Positions 1-9,305 of a DNA stretch of 64,000 nt are shown here, in pieces. Location of the stretch: positions 1,054,001 through 1,118,000 of the forward strand of contig JACKFF010000001.1 of NCBI GenBank assembly GCA_020632595.1, read 5' to 3'. The position numbers were made by a program, and so were the translations under genes. Under the pieces are notes generated by a model, which worked only from the letters and a program-made list of their open reading frames with translations, ran no database searches and was not told the DNA's origin. How positions within the stretch are numbered: position 1 is the first letter of the stretch; every line of letters starts with the position of its first letter. The stretch comes from Nitrospiraceae bacterium. Lineage in GTDB: Bacteria > Nitrospirota > Nitrospiria > Nitrospirales > UBA8639.

Positions 1-46
1 CCGAGATGGAAACCTCGCAGGGCAGGAGCAAGACGGGATCAAACTC

Positions 47-967
47 ATGGCAAGACCCAATGACTTTCCTATTCAGGCTATAGGGCTTCAGACGGCCTCG
101 ATCCCATTCGAGACAACCTGGCGTCCCGGCACAAGCCTCCGGTTCATTCAGTTCGATAACCGGAACACCATTGGAAAAATTGGTCAGAAATTTTCCGCAT
201 TATTTGAGACCTCACGATGTCTTTCTCCAAATGGATTTACGCTTGTGGAAATGATCGGCGTCCTGGCAATTATCGCCATTCTTGCCAGCCTCATTGCGCC
301 AAACGTGATTCATCAACTGGCCGCCGTGAAGCGGGAGGCGGAGGATGAACAATTGGCGACAATTGCTCGGGGAATTGAACTCTACGTCCGGCAGACCCGT
401 TCATTTCCGCCAACACTTACTGCGCTGAGTCCGGATTTCGTCGCGGCCGCTCTAGGACAACTCACCACCAACCCTAATGGATTTCTTCGCTATTACTTCG
501 TGCAACCCAATATCAGTGGATTCACCAACTCCACAGGTCTCTCCACGACGGCCTTGGGGGACGCACGATTTATGGTCATTACCCATCTGTCCCAAAATGT
601 GAATCCCGCCATTACCAACGATGCCGAATTTGATACCTGGTGGAGTACCGATGAAACAGGAACACCGGATCTAAAAATTCGTCGCGGGCACGTCGGCCAT
701 TTATTTCATCTCCTCAGCCTCTCTGCCAATGGGGCCGGAGGCAGTTACGCGGTGGATGGGAGCCCGACTGATTCCGGTGGCAGCATGCTTGTGCCGCATA
801 CTCGCTATCACTTCTTGGGAACCACGATTAGTTTGGACGAAGCCAATACATTTAGTGTTCCAGAAATACAATTCACCTTGACCACCGAGGCCGGATTTCA
901 ATTCGACCCCGACTGCGCGACAGGATCCAAATGGCGAATCAACAATAGCGGTTGCTATAGCCCCTAA
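47..967 (+). CDS. Type IV pilin / type II pseudopilin-like protein
   Basis: The protein carries a prepilin peptidase motif: Gly63, then Phe64 and a Glu at +5 of the mature protein, followed by a hydrophobic helix to about residue 90. This is the class III signal of type IV pilins and pseudopilins. The remaining ~215 residues are a soluble periplasmic domain. The stop lies 4 nt before the MshI-like gene, so it probably heads or belongs to the MSHA-type operon. Oddity: the leader before the cleavage site is ~62 residues, far longer than the usual 6-30, and the frame stays open to the left edge of the window, so the real start is uncertain and could lie outside. It could be a minor pilin (MshB/C/D/O type); the exact class cannot be told. 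Confidence 0.75.
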   Translation: MARPNDFPIQAIGLQTASIPFETTWRPGTSLRFIQFDNRNTIGKIGQKFSALFETSRCLSPNGFTLVEMIGVLAIIAILASLIAPNVIHQLAAVKREAEDEQLATIARGIELYVRQTRSFPPTLTALSPDFVAAALGQLTTNPNGFLRYYFVQPNISGFTNSTGLSTTALGDARFMVITHLSQNVNPAITNDAEFDTWWSTDETGTPDLKIRRGHVGHLFHLLSLSANGAGGSYAVDGSPTDSGGSMLVPHTRYHFLGTTISLDEANTFSVPEIQFTLTTEAGFQFDPDCATGSKWRINNSGCYSP

Positions 968-971
968 TACT

Positions 972-2453
972 ATGATCGACACCCCGCAATCACCCACATC
1001 ATTTGCCGACGCTCAGACACCTGCGCCGGAGATCCCGCTGAACCTCCAGAAGACCCTGGTGAAGAAAAAACAGACGATTTTAAGCGTCAGCCTTTCAAAT
1101 GGTCGATTGAAAGCCTTATCCATTGTGAAAAATACTATTGGACGGAGTTGGGAACGTCCAGGCCGGCACGTGTCCCTAGACACACTTCGCGAAGCATTGG
1201 AAGAAGCGATTGACCACACCCAATTTCCCGGCACGCACCTCGCCATGCTCGTTGACCATCCGCGACTTGCCTCGCGGACCATTCAAATCCCTCCGATGCT
1301 CCTCACCGACCTCCTTCCCTTTCTTGAACGAAAGGTCCAACAGGAAAAACCGTGGGAGGGCCCAGCAGCTTGGCGATATCAGATTGGCCTGGAAGCACGA
1401 GGAAAATTACATATTCACCTTCATATATGGCCACAAGACTATATCGATAAGATCGTGCGCATCTGCCATGAGTTGGGCTTATCTCTTCGTCAGTTGGCTC
1501 CTCTGTCGACTCTGGCTGAGAGTCAACTCAGCACGTTGCCCGTCGAACCGGGAAAAGGTTCGATCCTGCTAACCATGCTCGAAGGGAAAATCATGATTGT
1601 CGCAGGGAATGATGATGGAACCCCGATCTGGACTCGACACCTGTTCCCCGCTCAAGACTGGGTTCCCCTTGGAGAGCGGGTCGGAACCGAGGCTAATCGG
1701 ACGATCATGTTTCTCACACAACAAACAAATTTTAAGTTTCCCTGCATCTGGCTTTGGGACGATGAAGAACGATTAACGGCGAGTGAAATACAGCCACACG
1801 TGAACACTCCCCTTGTACCATACCCCATCAAGCCGGACTGGAATTACTGGCTGTGGGTCGGTGCGATGCTTCCGGTCAATCTGCACAGTAACTTCACGCC
1901 CACGCAGGTTCTTCAGGCCCCGCTACGAAATACTCTCACCAAGGCTTTCGTCGCCATGCTTGCGATTTTTATCATTTTTGGAGTCGCAACAACCAGCGTC
2001 ATCGAAGGTTACTTGGCCAGACATCGCACGGCGATGCAAACCATGACCGAACAAGTCACCGCCCTTCAGCAGGATCACGCACAATGGGAAAGTCGGCTCA
2101 TGTCGTTAGACACAAAACGGCAATGGACTCAATCCGTCAGCGAAACCACCACGCCGGAATTAGAAGGCCCGTTTCTCAGCTATATGGGATCCATCATCCC
2201 CACCCAGGTCATCTTGCTCAAAGCCTTTGTGGAGCGAACCCAGGACGGATGGAACGTGGAGCTGGAGGGCAGCACTTCTACCAATCTTGCCGCCACATTG
2301 CTTGTGTTGGATCAGTTCGTGCAACAGCTGGCGGATGGTCCATATCATGTATCCCTGCATGAGGATTGGCGAGATCAACTCTTGACCCAAACCGACACCC
2401 CGACCAATGAACGCCCGCTCTATCGTTTCACCCTGAAGGGAACCATGTCATGA
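972..2453 (+). CDS. mshI: MshI-like pilus assembly protein (PilM-PilN-like fusion)
   Basis: A 493-residue inner-membrane assembly protein. Residues ~35-310 resemble the actin-like cytoplasmic fold of PilM/GspL. A single membrane helix follows at ~325-348, then a short coiled coil and a periplasmic domain of PilN/GspL type. This two-part build matches MshI, or PilM and PilN in one chain. Its stop overlaps the next start as ATGA (2450-2453), implying translational coupling. Position, size and order (I-J-K-L-M-N) agree with the MSHA biogenesis cluster. Classical nucleotide-binding motifs are not obvious in the first half. The family call is good; the symbol rests mainly on synteny. Confidence 0.65.
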   Translation: MIDTPQSPTSFADAQTPAPEIPLNLQKTLVKKKQTILSVSLSNGRLKALSIVKNTIGRSWERPGRHVSLDTLREALEEAIDHTQFPGTHLAMLVDHPRLASRTIQIPPMLLTDLLPFLERKVQQEKPWEGPAAWRYQIGLEARGKLHIHLHIWPQDYIDKIVRICHELGLSLRQLAPLSTLAESQLSTLPVEPGKGSILLTMLEGKIMIVAGNDDGTPIWTRHLFPAQDWVPLGERVGTEANRTIMFLTQQTNFKFPCIWLWDDEERLTASEIQPHVNTPLVPYPIKPDWNYWLWVGAMLPVNLHSNFTPTQVLQAPLRNTLTKAFVAMLAIFIIFGVATTSVIEGYLARHRTAMQTMTEQVTALQQDHAQWESRLMSLDTKRQWTQSVSETTTPELEGPFLSYMGSIIPTQVILLKAFVERTQDGWNVELEGSTSTNLAATLLVLDQFVQQLADGPYHVSLHEDWRDQLLTQTDTPTNERPLYRFTLKGTMS

Positions 2454-3037
2454 AGTGGTTTCGCCGCTTTGAGTGGCCCAATCCCCAACAGATTAAAAGC
2501 ACGGTACTCCTGGGCCTCCTGATTGGAACCTTATCCATTGTCGGCTGGGTGAGTCTGGATAAACTTTTCACCATCCAGAAGCGCCAGTCGTTGACTCAAG
2601 ATGCCATCGGCTTGGAACAACAGGTGTCGGAGCTTCGCTCTCAATACCTTCAGGCTCGTCCGGATGCGCTTGACACTCATTTCCAGCTGGCTGAGCAACG
2701 CCTACTCCACAACTTCACCCATTTGGCGCAATGGGCACAAACGCTTCAGACCGACGGGAAACGGTGGAGTCTCCTCATCCAGTACCGGATTCTGAGCACA
2801 GACCGCGCCACCTCTCCCATCCAGGGAGTAACATTGGTCCCGCTGGAAATTCAGGTCACCTCGCAGGGAAACCCCCATGCGTATGGTTCCTATCTTCAGT
2901 TCCTAAAAGCCCTCACCCGATCAGGACCAAGAGTCGATATTCAGAAAGTGACGGTTCTGGGTGATGGTCAACAAGCCACTCATTTCACCATTGGATTGTC
3001 GGTATGGATGAAAACCAACGATTCCGTCGAGCTTTAA
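2450..3037 (+). CDS. mshJ: MshJ/PilO-like inner-membrane protein
   Basis: A 195-residue bitopic protein: short basic cytoplasmic N terminus, one membrane helix at ~15-38, a coiled-coil stretch at ~45-85 and a small periplasmic domain. This is the architecture of PilO/GspM/MshJ, which pairs with the PilN/MshI periplasmic domain to form the inner-membrane alignment platform of a pilus machine. It overlaps the upstream gene by 4 nt and the downstream gene by 34 nt. The sequence itself is weakly conserved in this family, so the assignment leans on topology and gene order. Confidence 0.6.
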   Translation: MKWFRRFEWPNPQQIKSTVLLGLLIGTLSIVGWVSLDKLFTIQKRQSLTQDAIGLEQQVSELRSQYLQARPDALDTHFQLAEQRLLHNFTHLAQWAQTLQTDGKRWSLLIQYRILSTDRATSPIQGVTLVPLEIQVTSQGNPHAYGSYLQFLKALTRSGPRVDIQKVTVLGDGQQATHFTIGLSVWMKTNDSVEL

Positions 3038-3522
3038 AAAATCCCTTTGTCGCGATGGGTCTGTGCCTTCTGGCAGGCTTCGCGATTTATACCAATATCG
3101 TGGATACGGCATCCGATGCACCCGGCATCATCTCGGTGGGACTGAATCGCCTGCTTTCTGCTCCGACACTCCCTCCCCCGACTCCTACAGGGCGACCCCA
3201 TGACGATGAGGCTGGCCAATGGATCGAACAATCCAGTCGGGATCCTTTTGCCCCCATCGCGGCCGCATCTCACTCTCATTCGGATTTACCTTCGTTGCGA
3301 GTCGACCATACAGGGGAACTCCCGCAGACGAAGAATGCGTTGACCCTTAAAGCCATTGCCATCGAAGCTGAGCAACGGAGTGCGGTGATCAACCGGACCG
3401 TCGTGTATGAAGGAGAAATAATTCACGGGCATCAGGTCCTGTCCATTCAGCCCAAAGGCGTGTGGCTCAAACATCAGGGCAAGACCCAATGGTTAACATT
3501 TTCTAAGGAAGCCACGTCATAA
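3004..3522 (+). CDS. mshK: MshK/PilP-like protein
   Basis: A 172-residue protein with a membrane segment at ~14-32, a proline-rich linker and a C-terminal small beta domain (~110-170) in which the order of hydrophobic and glycine residues resembles the homology-region domain of PilP/GspC/MshK. These proteins connect the inner-membrane platform to the outer-membrane secretin. The start overlaps the end of mshJ by 34 nt and the secretin gene follows 16 nt later. Length and position match MshK; the primary sequence is too divergent for certainty. Confidence 0.55.
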   Translation: MDENQRFRRALKNPFVAMGLCLLAGFAIYTNIVDTASDAPGIISVGLNRLLSAPTLPPPTPTGRPHDDEAGQWIEQSSRDPFAPIAAASHSHSDLPSLRVDHTGELPQTKNALTLKAIAIEAEQRSAVINRTVVYEGEIIHGHQVLSIQPKGVWLKHQGKTQWLTFSKEATS

Positions 3523-3538
3523 CGACCCTCATCACTCT

Positions 3539-5149
3539 ATGAAAGACGACATGCGCCACAATACCACCGTGATTCCTCAGACCTCCGTGATCTCCAGTCG
3601 ACCGTCTAACGAGGCATTGATCAGATGTGGGGCGCGATTTTTTCAAAGCCTAGCTCTTTTGGGCATGTTCAGCCTATGGGGATGCACCGTCGCTAATCCA
3701 GATGCAGATCGGGCATTCTCAGATGCCAACACCACTCAGACTGCACAGAGACTTTCCCTAAGCTCAGATTTGGCGGCGCCATCCGTGAACAACCCTCAGG
3801 CAACATTTTCCCTGGAGGATCGCATGTTGCTCACCAGCGATCTCCCCAAGCCTCCGACACCGCCGCCTGCCCCTTCCTTGGGACCCTTATATTCATTTCG
3901 TGCACAAGATCTGCCGATCATAGATGCCTTGGCATTGTTTGCACGAAGTAACCATTTAAATATTGTGGCCGGACCGGACATCACCGGCGCCGTTACGGTG
4001 GATTTTCATCATCTGCCTCTGGAACAGGCGATGTCGGCCATTTTGGAGGCCCATGGTTATTACTGGGAACACCACCAGAACCTGATCCAGGTGAGGCAAT
4101 TCAAATCCAAAACCATGAATATCGATTACATCCGGCTCGTCCGGGGAGGAGCCGGACAGAATCGCGCCCAACTCAATTCCGGATCATCCGGCTCCGGTTC
4201 AGGAGGAACCCAGGATGCGGGACAAATTACTGTCAACCAGCAGGATGAAATCAAATTCTGGGAGGAACTCGAAAAGCAGATTCAAACCTTGATGTCGAAG
4301 GATGGACGTCTGGTCCTTAATCGTCTTTCCGGAACGATTCAAATTACTGACTGGTACAAGCGTGTTGATGAAATCGAATACTTCCTTAAGAAGGTGCATC
4401 AAGCTCTTTATCGGCAAGTCGAAATTGAGGTCAGAATTTACGAAGTCAATCTTAACGACAATTACAGTTTGGGCATTGATTGGTCCAAAATCAATTTTTT
4501 GGGGTCTTCTGGAAATATCGCCATCGCGAACATTATTGCCCCACCCTTCGTCCCCTTTGGAGGGTTTGCCTTTAAGGCGGCAACCACCACGATTTCCTTT
4601 GCTGACGGAAGCTTCGACGGCGTCCTCAAAGCTCTCCAGGAACAAGGTGACCTGCGCGTGGTGTCCCAGCCCCGGGTCGTCACCCTCAATAATCAACCAG
4701 CATTAATTAAGGTCGCCACGGATCAGCCATTTTTCACCCAAACCATTGCCCAAGGGACCTCAGGCACCGGCAATATTGTGACCGAGCAAGCTCGATCGGT
4801 GACGGTGGGATTGGTCCTTTCCGTCACACCTCAAATTTCCGAAGATGGATGGATCATGATGGATATCACTCCGATTATCTCCCGGCTTCGTGACATTGCC
4901 ACCTCCCCTAACGAAACCTCTACTGCTCCGGTTTTAGATGTCAAACAATCCTCCGGGCTGGTTCGTCTCAAAAATGGAGAAATGGTGATCATTGGTGGTC
5001 TCATTCAAGAAGAATCGTCGGAAACTGAACGCAAGGTTCCGATACTGGGAGATATTCCTTATCTCGGCCGCCTGTTTAAGGGGACGTACACCGTCAAAAC
5101 CAAAAGTGAATTGGTCATCTTTTTAACTCCAAAGATTGTGCAGTCTTGA
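3539..5149 (+). CDS. mshL: MshL-type outer-membrane secretin (lipoprotein)
   Basis: A 536-residue secretin that forms the outer-membrane pore for the pilus or secretion system. Near residue 49 there is a lipobox (Leu-Trp-Gly-Cys), so it is probably lipidated. An STN/N0-type domain covers ~118-185, a Gly/Ser-rich linker ~195-215, and the secretin core ~270-535. The core ends with the signature Val-Pro-Ile-Leu-Gly-Asp-Ile-Pro-Tyr-Leu-Gly typical of bacterial secretins. Met5 (position 3551) is an alternative start and neither has a clear ribosome-binding site. The stop overlaps the ATPase gene by 4 nt. The MSHA-type assignment follows from size and from mshM/mshN next to it. Confidence 0.85.
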   Translation: MKDDMRHNTTVIPQTSVISSRPSNEALIRCGARFFQSLALLGMFSLWGCTVANPDADRAFSDANTTQTAQRLSLSSDLAAPSVNNPQATFSLEDRMLLTSDLPKPPTPPPAPSLGPLYSFRAQDLPIIDALALFARSNHLNIVAGPDITGAVTVDFHHLPLEQAMSAILEAHGYYWEHHQNLIQVRQFKSKTMNIDYIRLVRGGAGQNRAQLNSGSSGSGSGGTQDAGQITVNQQDEIKFWEELEKQIQTLMSKDGRLVLNRLSGTIQITDWYKRVDEIEYFLKKVHQALYRQVEIEVRIYEVNLNDNYSLGIDWSKINFLGSSGNIAIANIIAPPFVPFGGFAFKAATTTISFADGSFDGVLKALQEQGDLRVVSQPRVVTLNNQPALIKVATDQPFFTQTIAQGTSGTGNIVTEQARSVTVGLVLSVTPQISEDGWIMMDITPIISRLRDIATSPNETSTAPVLDVKQSSGLVRLKNGEMVIIGGLIQEESSETERKVPILGDIPYLGRLFKGTYTVKTKSELVIFLTPKIVQS

Positions 5150-5976
5150 ACATGACGACACTCGATCTTAGCCTCTGTTATCAAGAGTTGGGGTTTTCTG
5201 AACCCCCATTTCGCCTGACGCCGGATACCGATTTCTTTTTTCCCGGCAGCCATCATTTGGAAGCATTGAACCATCTCCGATTTGGCATTGCCAGTGGTGG
5301 GCTCACCATGCTGACAGGAGAAGTGGGTCTTGGCAAAACCCTGTTGTGCCGGCACCTGCTTCGCCATCCGCCGACCGGGGTCCGGTTCGCTTACCTCATG
5401 AACCCGGATCAGTCCTATTCTGATTTACTTGTATCCATTTATGAAGATTTGACCGGAACACTGCCTGAGGATCAGTCCCTCGGGGCCTTACAACGGGAAC
5501 TGCCTAAGCTGTTGCTCCGTCTGGCCTTGGAAGGAGAACGGGTCGTCGTATTGGTGGACGAAGCCCACCGGCTCAGTGGAAAAGTCCTGGAAGGACTTCG
5601 GCTTCTGTCCAATCTGGATACCGAAAAGGATAAGTTGATGTGTCTCCTGCTGGTTGGACAACCGGAGTTGGAGCAAAAGTTGGCGACTCGGGCCTTTCGA
5701 CCATTGCGACAACGCATTAGTGTTCGTTATCGCCTTAAATCATTTACCTGGCAGGAGACGCGGGCGTATATCCAACATCGACTGCATATCGCCGATGCCA
5801 GACACCGTTTTCATGTTAGTGCAGGAGTCCTCTGGCTCATTTATGCTTGGAGTCGAGGAGTCCCGCGCCGCATCAATCAACTGTGCGACCGGGCTCTGTT
5901 AGCCGCTTATGCTCAAGGCCGACATACGGTGACTCCCATGATGATCTGGCGAGCAACCAAAGAATTTCTTCCGTAG
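5146..5976 (+). CDS. mshM: MshM/ExeA-type AAA ATPase
   Basis: A 276-residue AAA ATPase of the ExeA/GspA/MshM group. Walker A is Gly-Glu-Val-Gly-Leu-Gly-Lys-Thr at 58-65 and Walker B ends in Asp138-Glu139-Ala-His. The opening pattern (a Phe-Ser-Glu-Pro-Pro-Phe motif near 17-22 and a His-Leu-Glu-Ala stretch near 37) is typical of this family. These proteins use ATP in secretin assembly or insertion and in pilus biogenesis. There is no C-terminal peptidoglycan-binding domain, as in MshM and unlike ExeA. It is translationally coupled to the secretin (ATGA). Confidence 0.85.
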   Translation: MNMTTLDLSLCYQELGFSEPPFRLTPDTDFFFPGSHHLEALNHLRFGIASGGLTMLTGEVGLGKTLLCRHLLRHPPTGVRFAYLMNPDQSYSDLLVSIYEDLTGTLPEDQSLGALQRELPKLLLRLALEGERVVVLVDEAHRLSGKVLEGLRLLSNLDTEKDKLMCLLLVGQPELEQKLATRAFRPLRQRISVRYRLKSFTWQETRAYIQHRLHIADARHRFHVSAGVLWLIYAWSRGVPRRINQLCDRALLAAYAQGRHTVTPMMIWRATKEFLP

Positions 5977-6004
5977 TGAGAGGATCACGGAAAACGAACA
6001 GACC

Positions 6005-7354
6005 ATGAGCATCATCGCAGATACCCTCCAGCGACTTCAGACGCAGACCAAAAGTGAAGGGACTGAGACGACCCAGCAGGCACCCCTCGTCCTTCCGGCT
6101 AAAGTAAGAAGAGAACCGGGCTGGCACCGCAGGCCTTCTCCTTTAAAGTTTTGGTTGATCGGGATCAGCATGGCAATCGGATTGAGCAGTCTAGGCATAG
6201 GTGCCTACTGGATCGGCTTACATCTGGACTTCGGAATGCCAACGCAAGCCTCTTCTTTGTCCAGCCAGCGTGTGGCTCTTTTAGGCCCCCCTCCACATGC
6301 AAAGACTCCACCTGCTGATTCGGTTTCTTTTGAAAACACGCAGATACCAAGTGGAGATCCCGTTGAAAACCTTCCAGTATCTGCTGCCCGGGAATCCAAT
6401 GAGGAACCGCCCCCACCCCACGTAGGGGCATCAATGGAGCCATCCTCTCCATTGAAGGTCGAACCTGCCCCCCCCACACAACCCGCAGGAGAAATTCCCG
6501 CCTCCCCCATACCGGCAACACCATTAATAACCCCTGCACCCGACCACCCTCAACAGAAAACGCTGGGCAGATCCATGGCAACGTCACCCACAACAACAGA
6601 CGTCGCACCGATCCATCCGAGCCCTGATCCGAAGAAAATCGGAACCAGTCCTCCAGTCGCAGTCCTTGCCCAAACAGTACAGCCTGGTTCGGATTTTGTA
6701 AAAGTCGCCTCCGCCAATGAGACAGGCACTCTCATCCCGTTAGAAGCCGATGTAGAAGAAGAAAAAAGCAATCTGGCTGAACTCACAACCTCCAGAGGTC
6801 TTAGGATTGAAGAGCCTTCTGTCCCTGCCAACACGGCAGCCCTGACGCTGCAAAACGAGGGGGGTCAGGTGACCTCCCAAAACATCGGTCCACCTCAGCA
6901 ATCCCCACCCAATTGGCTCCATCACGCCAGAGAACTTATCCAAAACGGTGAATACAAAGAGGCGCAGGCCATGCTTTCCCCCCTCTTCCATGATCCTCCC
7001 GTCACTTGGGAACCATGGTTTTGGATGGGAACGGCATATTTGGGGGCAGGCCAGCTTGAGCAGGCTGATCAGTATTTTTTGAGCGGCCTCGCACGTAACG
7101 ACAAAGTTCCGCAATTGTGGATCCAACGCGCTTTGGTGGCCCAGCAGCAAGGAAGCTTCCAACTTGCCGTGCATGAACTTCGGCAAGCCGAGGCGTTGCA
7201 ACCGGATTTACCCCATATCCATTTGAATATGGGCTATGCCTATGAGCGAATGGGAAATAATCGGCTAGCGAATCAATATTTCGGTAGATTTTTACAATTA
7301 ACAGAAGGCCAGCCGGAGTTCTTTGCTACCAGAAAAAAACTGTTTGCCCGCTAA
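6005..7354 (+). CDS. mshN: MshN-like TPR protein
   Basis: A 449-residue protein with a cytoplasmic N-terminal ~45 residues, one membrane helix at ~49-72, a long Pro/Ser/Thr-rich spacer (~80-300) and at least three TPR-type helical repeats at ~310-445. This matches MshN, a scaffold for pilus assembly whose TPR part lies in the periplasm. It starts 28 nt after mshM and ends the recognisable operon; mshE (assembly ATPase) and mshG (platform) do not follow. The Pro-rich spacer is longer than I expect for the family. Confidence 0.7.
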   Translation: MSIIADTLQRLQTQTKSEGTETTQQAPLVLPAKVRREPGWHRRPSPLKFWLIGISMAIGLSSLGIGAYWIGLHLDFGMPTQASSLSSQRVALLGPPPHAKTPPADSVSFENTQIPSGDPVENLPVSAARESNEEPPPPHVGASMEPSSPLKVEPAPPTQPAGEIPASPIPATPLITPAPDHPQQKTLGRSMATSPTTTDVAPIHPSPDPKKIGTSPPVAVLAQTVQPGSDFVKVASANETGTLIPLEADVEEEKSNLAELTTSRGLRIEEPSVPANTAALTLQNEGGQVTSQNIGPPQQSPPNWLHHARELIQNGEYKEAQAMLSPLFHDPPVTWEPWFWMGTAYLGAGQLEQADQYFLSGLARNDKVPQLWIQRALVAQQQGSFQLAVHELRQAEALQPDLPHIHLNMGYAYERMGNNRLANQYFGRFLQLTEGQPEFFATRKKLFAR

Positions 7355-7574
7355 ACGTCCATGCCCAGGACGCAGGTCTCCACAACAACAGACACCCCTC
7401 AACGCCTTTGGGGAGAACGATAATGACCGCCATCGGACAGGGTCTTCATGATTGAGAGCGGGTGTCGGAACCGGGTCCCCTGAATGGGCACTCTGCGCCT
7501 ATACTCGTTTCGAACCATCATCAGTCGAATTCCATGTGAAACGAGGCGACTACCTCATCACGATGTTCTTCCAA
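7355..7574. other. Intergenic region, no supported gene
   Basis: About 220 nt between mshN and a decayed Hpt gene. Short open frames here have no recognisable protein features. It may be the eroded 5' part of the gene remnant that follows. Confidence 0.4.
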
Positions 7575-7910
7575 TGTTTACAATATTCAACAGTTACTTA
7601 AGGGAACTCGAAGAAATTGGAGGCCGGGCGTTTATATTCAGAAATTGTCGAGGATGGCCTTCAATGCCTCACTCAAATCGAGCAGGCGATAGACACCCAC
7701 AACCTGACCCAAGTTCATAAGGCCGCCCACGGTCTCAAGGCAATATCCCGCAACATGGGCACCGAACCATTCGCACAATTGGCGGTCAGAATCGCGGCCA
7801 TCGGCTAGGCCCGAGAGGGACCCGTTCCGGCTGATTGGAAAACCCAACTTCAAGACGCCTTTAAACAAACCCGGACCGAACTCGAGAATGTGGTTAACAA
7901 AGCGAAATAG
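7575..7910 (+). pseudogene. Decayed Hpt (histidine phosphotransfer) domain gene
   Basis: Joining frames restores a recognisable Hpt domain. An acidic N-terminal helix (Leu-Arg-Glu-Leu-Glu-Glu-Ile-Gly-Gly) is read in one frame to ~7624. The helix pair with the phosphorylatable His in Ala-Ala-His-Gly-Leu-Lys, near 7725, is in another. An in-frame TAG at 7806 is followed without further frame change by a plausible C-terminal helix ending at a TAG at 7908. So one frameshift (~7620-7630) and one internal stop appear to have inactivated it. Hpt proteins relay phosphate between hybrid kinases and response regulators; a response-regulator gene follows. Confidence 0.65.
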
Positions 7911-8064
7911 GAGAACGCGTTGGTAGAGTAAAATCCCTGCCTTGGCGCTCCTCACGACTGTTACCGCAAGGCTTTTCTCCAAACCATTCATCCCTGCGCC
8001 CGGCTTCTTGCCAAATCAAAGAACACGTTGCTTCAAGTTCCAGCTGTTTTGACCGACATACACA

Positions 8065-8205
8065 ATGATAAAACACCCTCCCCAGGCGGGAAGAATCGCA
8101 CAGGAATGGATGCAACGACGACCCAATCTTATGGTTGGCAGCCGTCAACCCGACCTCATGCTCGATGAATACGTTGATCCTTTGATGTCAGAAGGACTGC
8201 AATGA
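8065..8205 (+). CDS. Short ORF of 46 codons, unknown, possibly a gene remnant
   Basis: A 46-residue frame whose TGA overlaps the ATG of the downstream HD-GYP gene (ATGA), the arrangement of a translationally coupled upstream gene. The peptide is acidic at its C-terminal half and has no hydrophobic segment. It may be the eroded end of a signalling gene continuous with the Hpt remnant. I do not recognise it. Confidence 0.25.
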   Translation: MIKHPPQAGRIAQEWMQRRPNLMVGSRQPDLMLDEYVDPLMSEGLQ

Positions 8206-9305
8206 TTTCCCAGCAGCAATGTCAAAACGCCTGCATATTGATCGTTGATGATCAAATGACCAATATCATGCTCCTGGAGAGCATTTTACAAAACGCCGGG
8301 TACAACCAAATCCATTCCACCCAAGATCCCACTCAGGTATTGCCTCTGTTTAAAGAGCTGGATCCAGATCTGATTTGCCTTGATATCCGCATGCCTGAAC
8401 TCAACGGCTTTCAAGTGATGGGACAACTCAAAATCATTCACCAACACGCGTTTCTCCCGATTTTGGTACTTACCTCCGAAGACGACCGAGAGACCCGCCT
8501 CCGCGCATTGGAATCGGGCGGCAAAGACTTCCTGCATAAACCATTCGACAAGGTGGAAGTCTTAATGCGAATCCGCAATTTATTGGAAGCCAGCCTACTG
8601 AACAAGACCGTGTCACAGCAAAAAGCTTCCCTGGAGGAAACCGTCCGGATCCGGACAAAGGAGCTCAGAGAAACCCAACTCGACGTTGTCCACCGCCTTG
8701 CCCGAGCAGCCGAACATCGCGACAATGAAACCGGGGCACATATCATCCGTATGGCTCACTTTGCGGTGGTCTTAGGACGCGCCGCCGGCATGACGGATGA
8801 AGAGTGCGATGTGCTCTTTCACGCCACCCCTATGCATGACGTCGGGAAATTAGGGATTCCGGACCGGATCCTCTTGAAACCCGGAAAATTAGATCCCGAA
8901 GAATTTGAAATCATGAAACAGCATACGGTCATGGGCGCCCAACTTCTCTCCAACAGCCACTCTCCCGTCCTACAAATGGGAGAACTGATCGCCCTTACTC
9001 ACCACGAAAAATGGGATGGCTCAGGCTATCCCAATCGCCTGGCCGGAATGGATATTCCGTTAGTCGGCCGAATTTGCGCCATCGCCGATGTCTTTGATGC
9101 GCTCTCATCCAGACGGTGCTATAAAGACCCCTGGCCCCTGGATAAAACTCTCATGGAAATGCACTCCCTGTCAGGGAAACAGTTCGATCCCGCTCTGATA
9201 GACTTGTTTCATGAACTTCTGCCTGTAATGACCGACATCCAGCAAACCCACACGGATATAGAGATTCCCAAATTCGACCTCCTGGAAACCAAGTACCAGG
9301 CCTAG
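8202..9305 (+). CDS. Response regulator with HD-GYP c-di-GMP phosphodiesterase domain
   Basis: A 367-residue cytoplasmic two-component output protein. The receiver domain (~11-125) has Asp15-Asp16, the phospho-acceptor Asp61 and Lys113. A coiled linker (~135-165) leads to an HD-GYP domain (~165-345) with His212-Asp213 in a full HDxGK motif, a downstream His-His pair and the Gly-Tyr-Pro motif. HD-GYP domains hydrolyse cyclic di-GMP, so this protein probably couples a sensor kinase to c-di-GMP turnover. No cognate kinase is adjacent. The ribosome-binding site AAGGA lies ~7 nt before the ATG. c-di-GMP control would suit the neighbouring pilus operon, but that link is inference. Confidence 0.9.
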   Translation: MISQQQCQNACILIVDDQMTNIMLLESILQNAGYNQIHSTQDPTQVLPLFKELDPDLICLDIRMPELNGFQVMGQLKIIHQHAFLPILVLTSEDDRETRLRALESGGKDFLHKPFDKVEVLMRIRNLLEASLLNKTVSQQKASLEETVRIRTKELRETQLDVVHRLARAAEHRDNETGAHIIRMAHFAVVLGRAAGMTDEECDVLFHATPMHDVGKLGIPDRILLKPGKLDPEEFEIMKQHTVMGAQLLSNSHSPVLQMGELIALTHHEKWDGSGYPNRLAGMDIPLVGRICAIADVFDALSSRRCYKDPWPLDKTLMEMHSLSGKQFDPALIDLFHELLPVMTDIQQTHTDIEIPKFDLLETKYQA

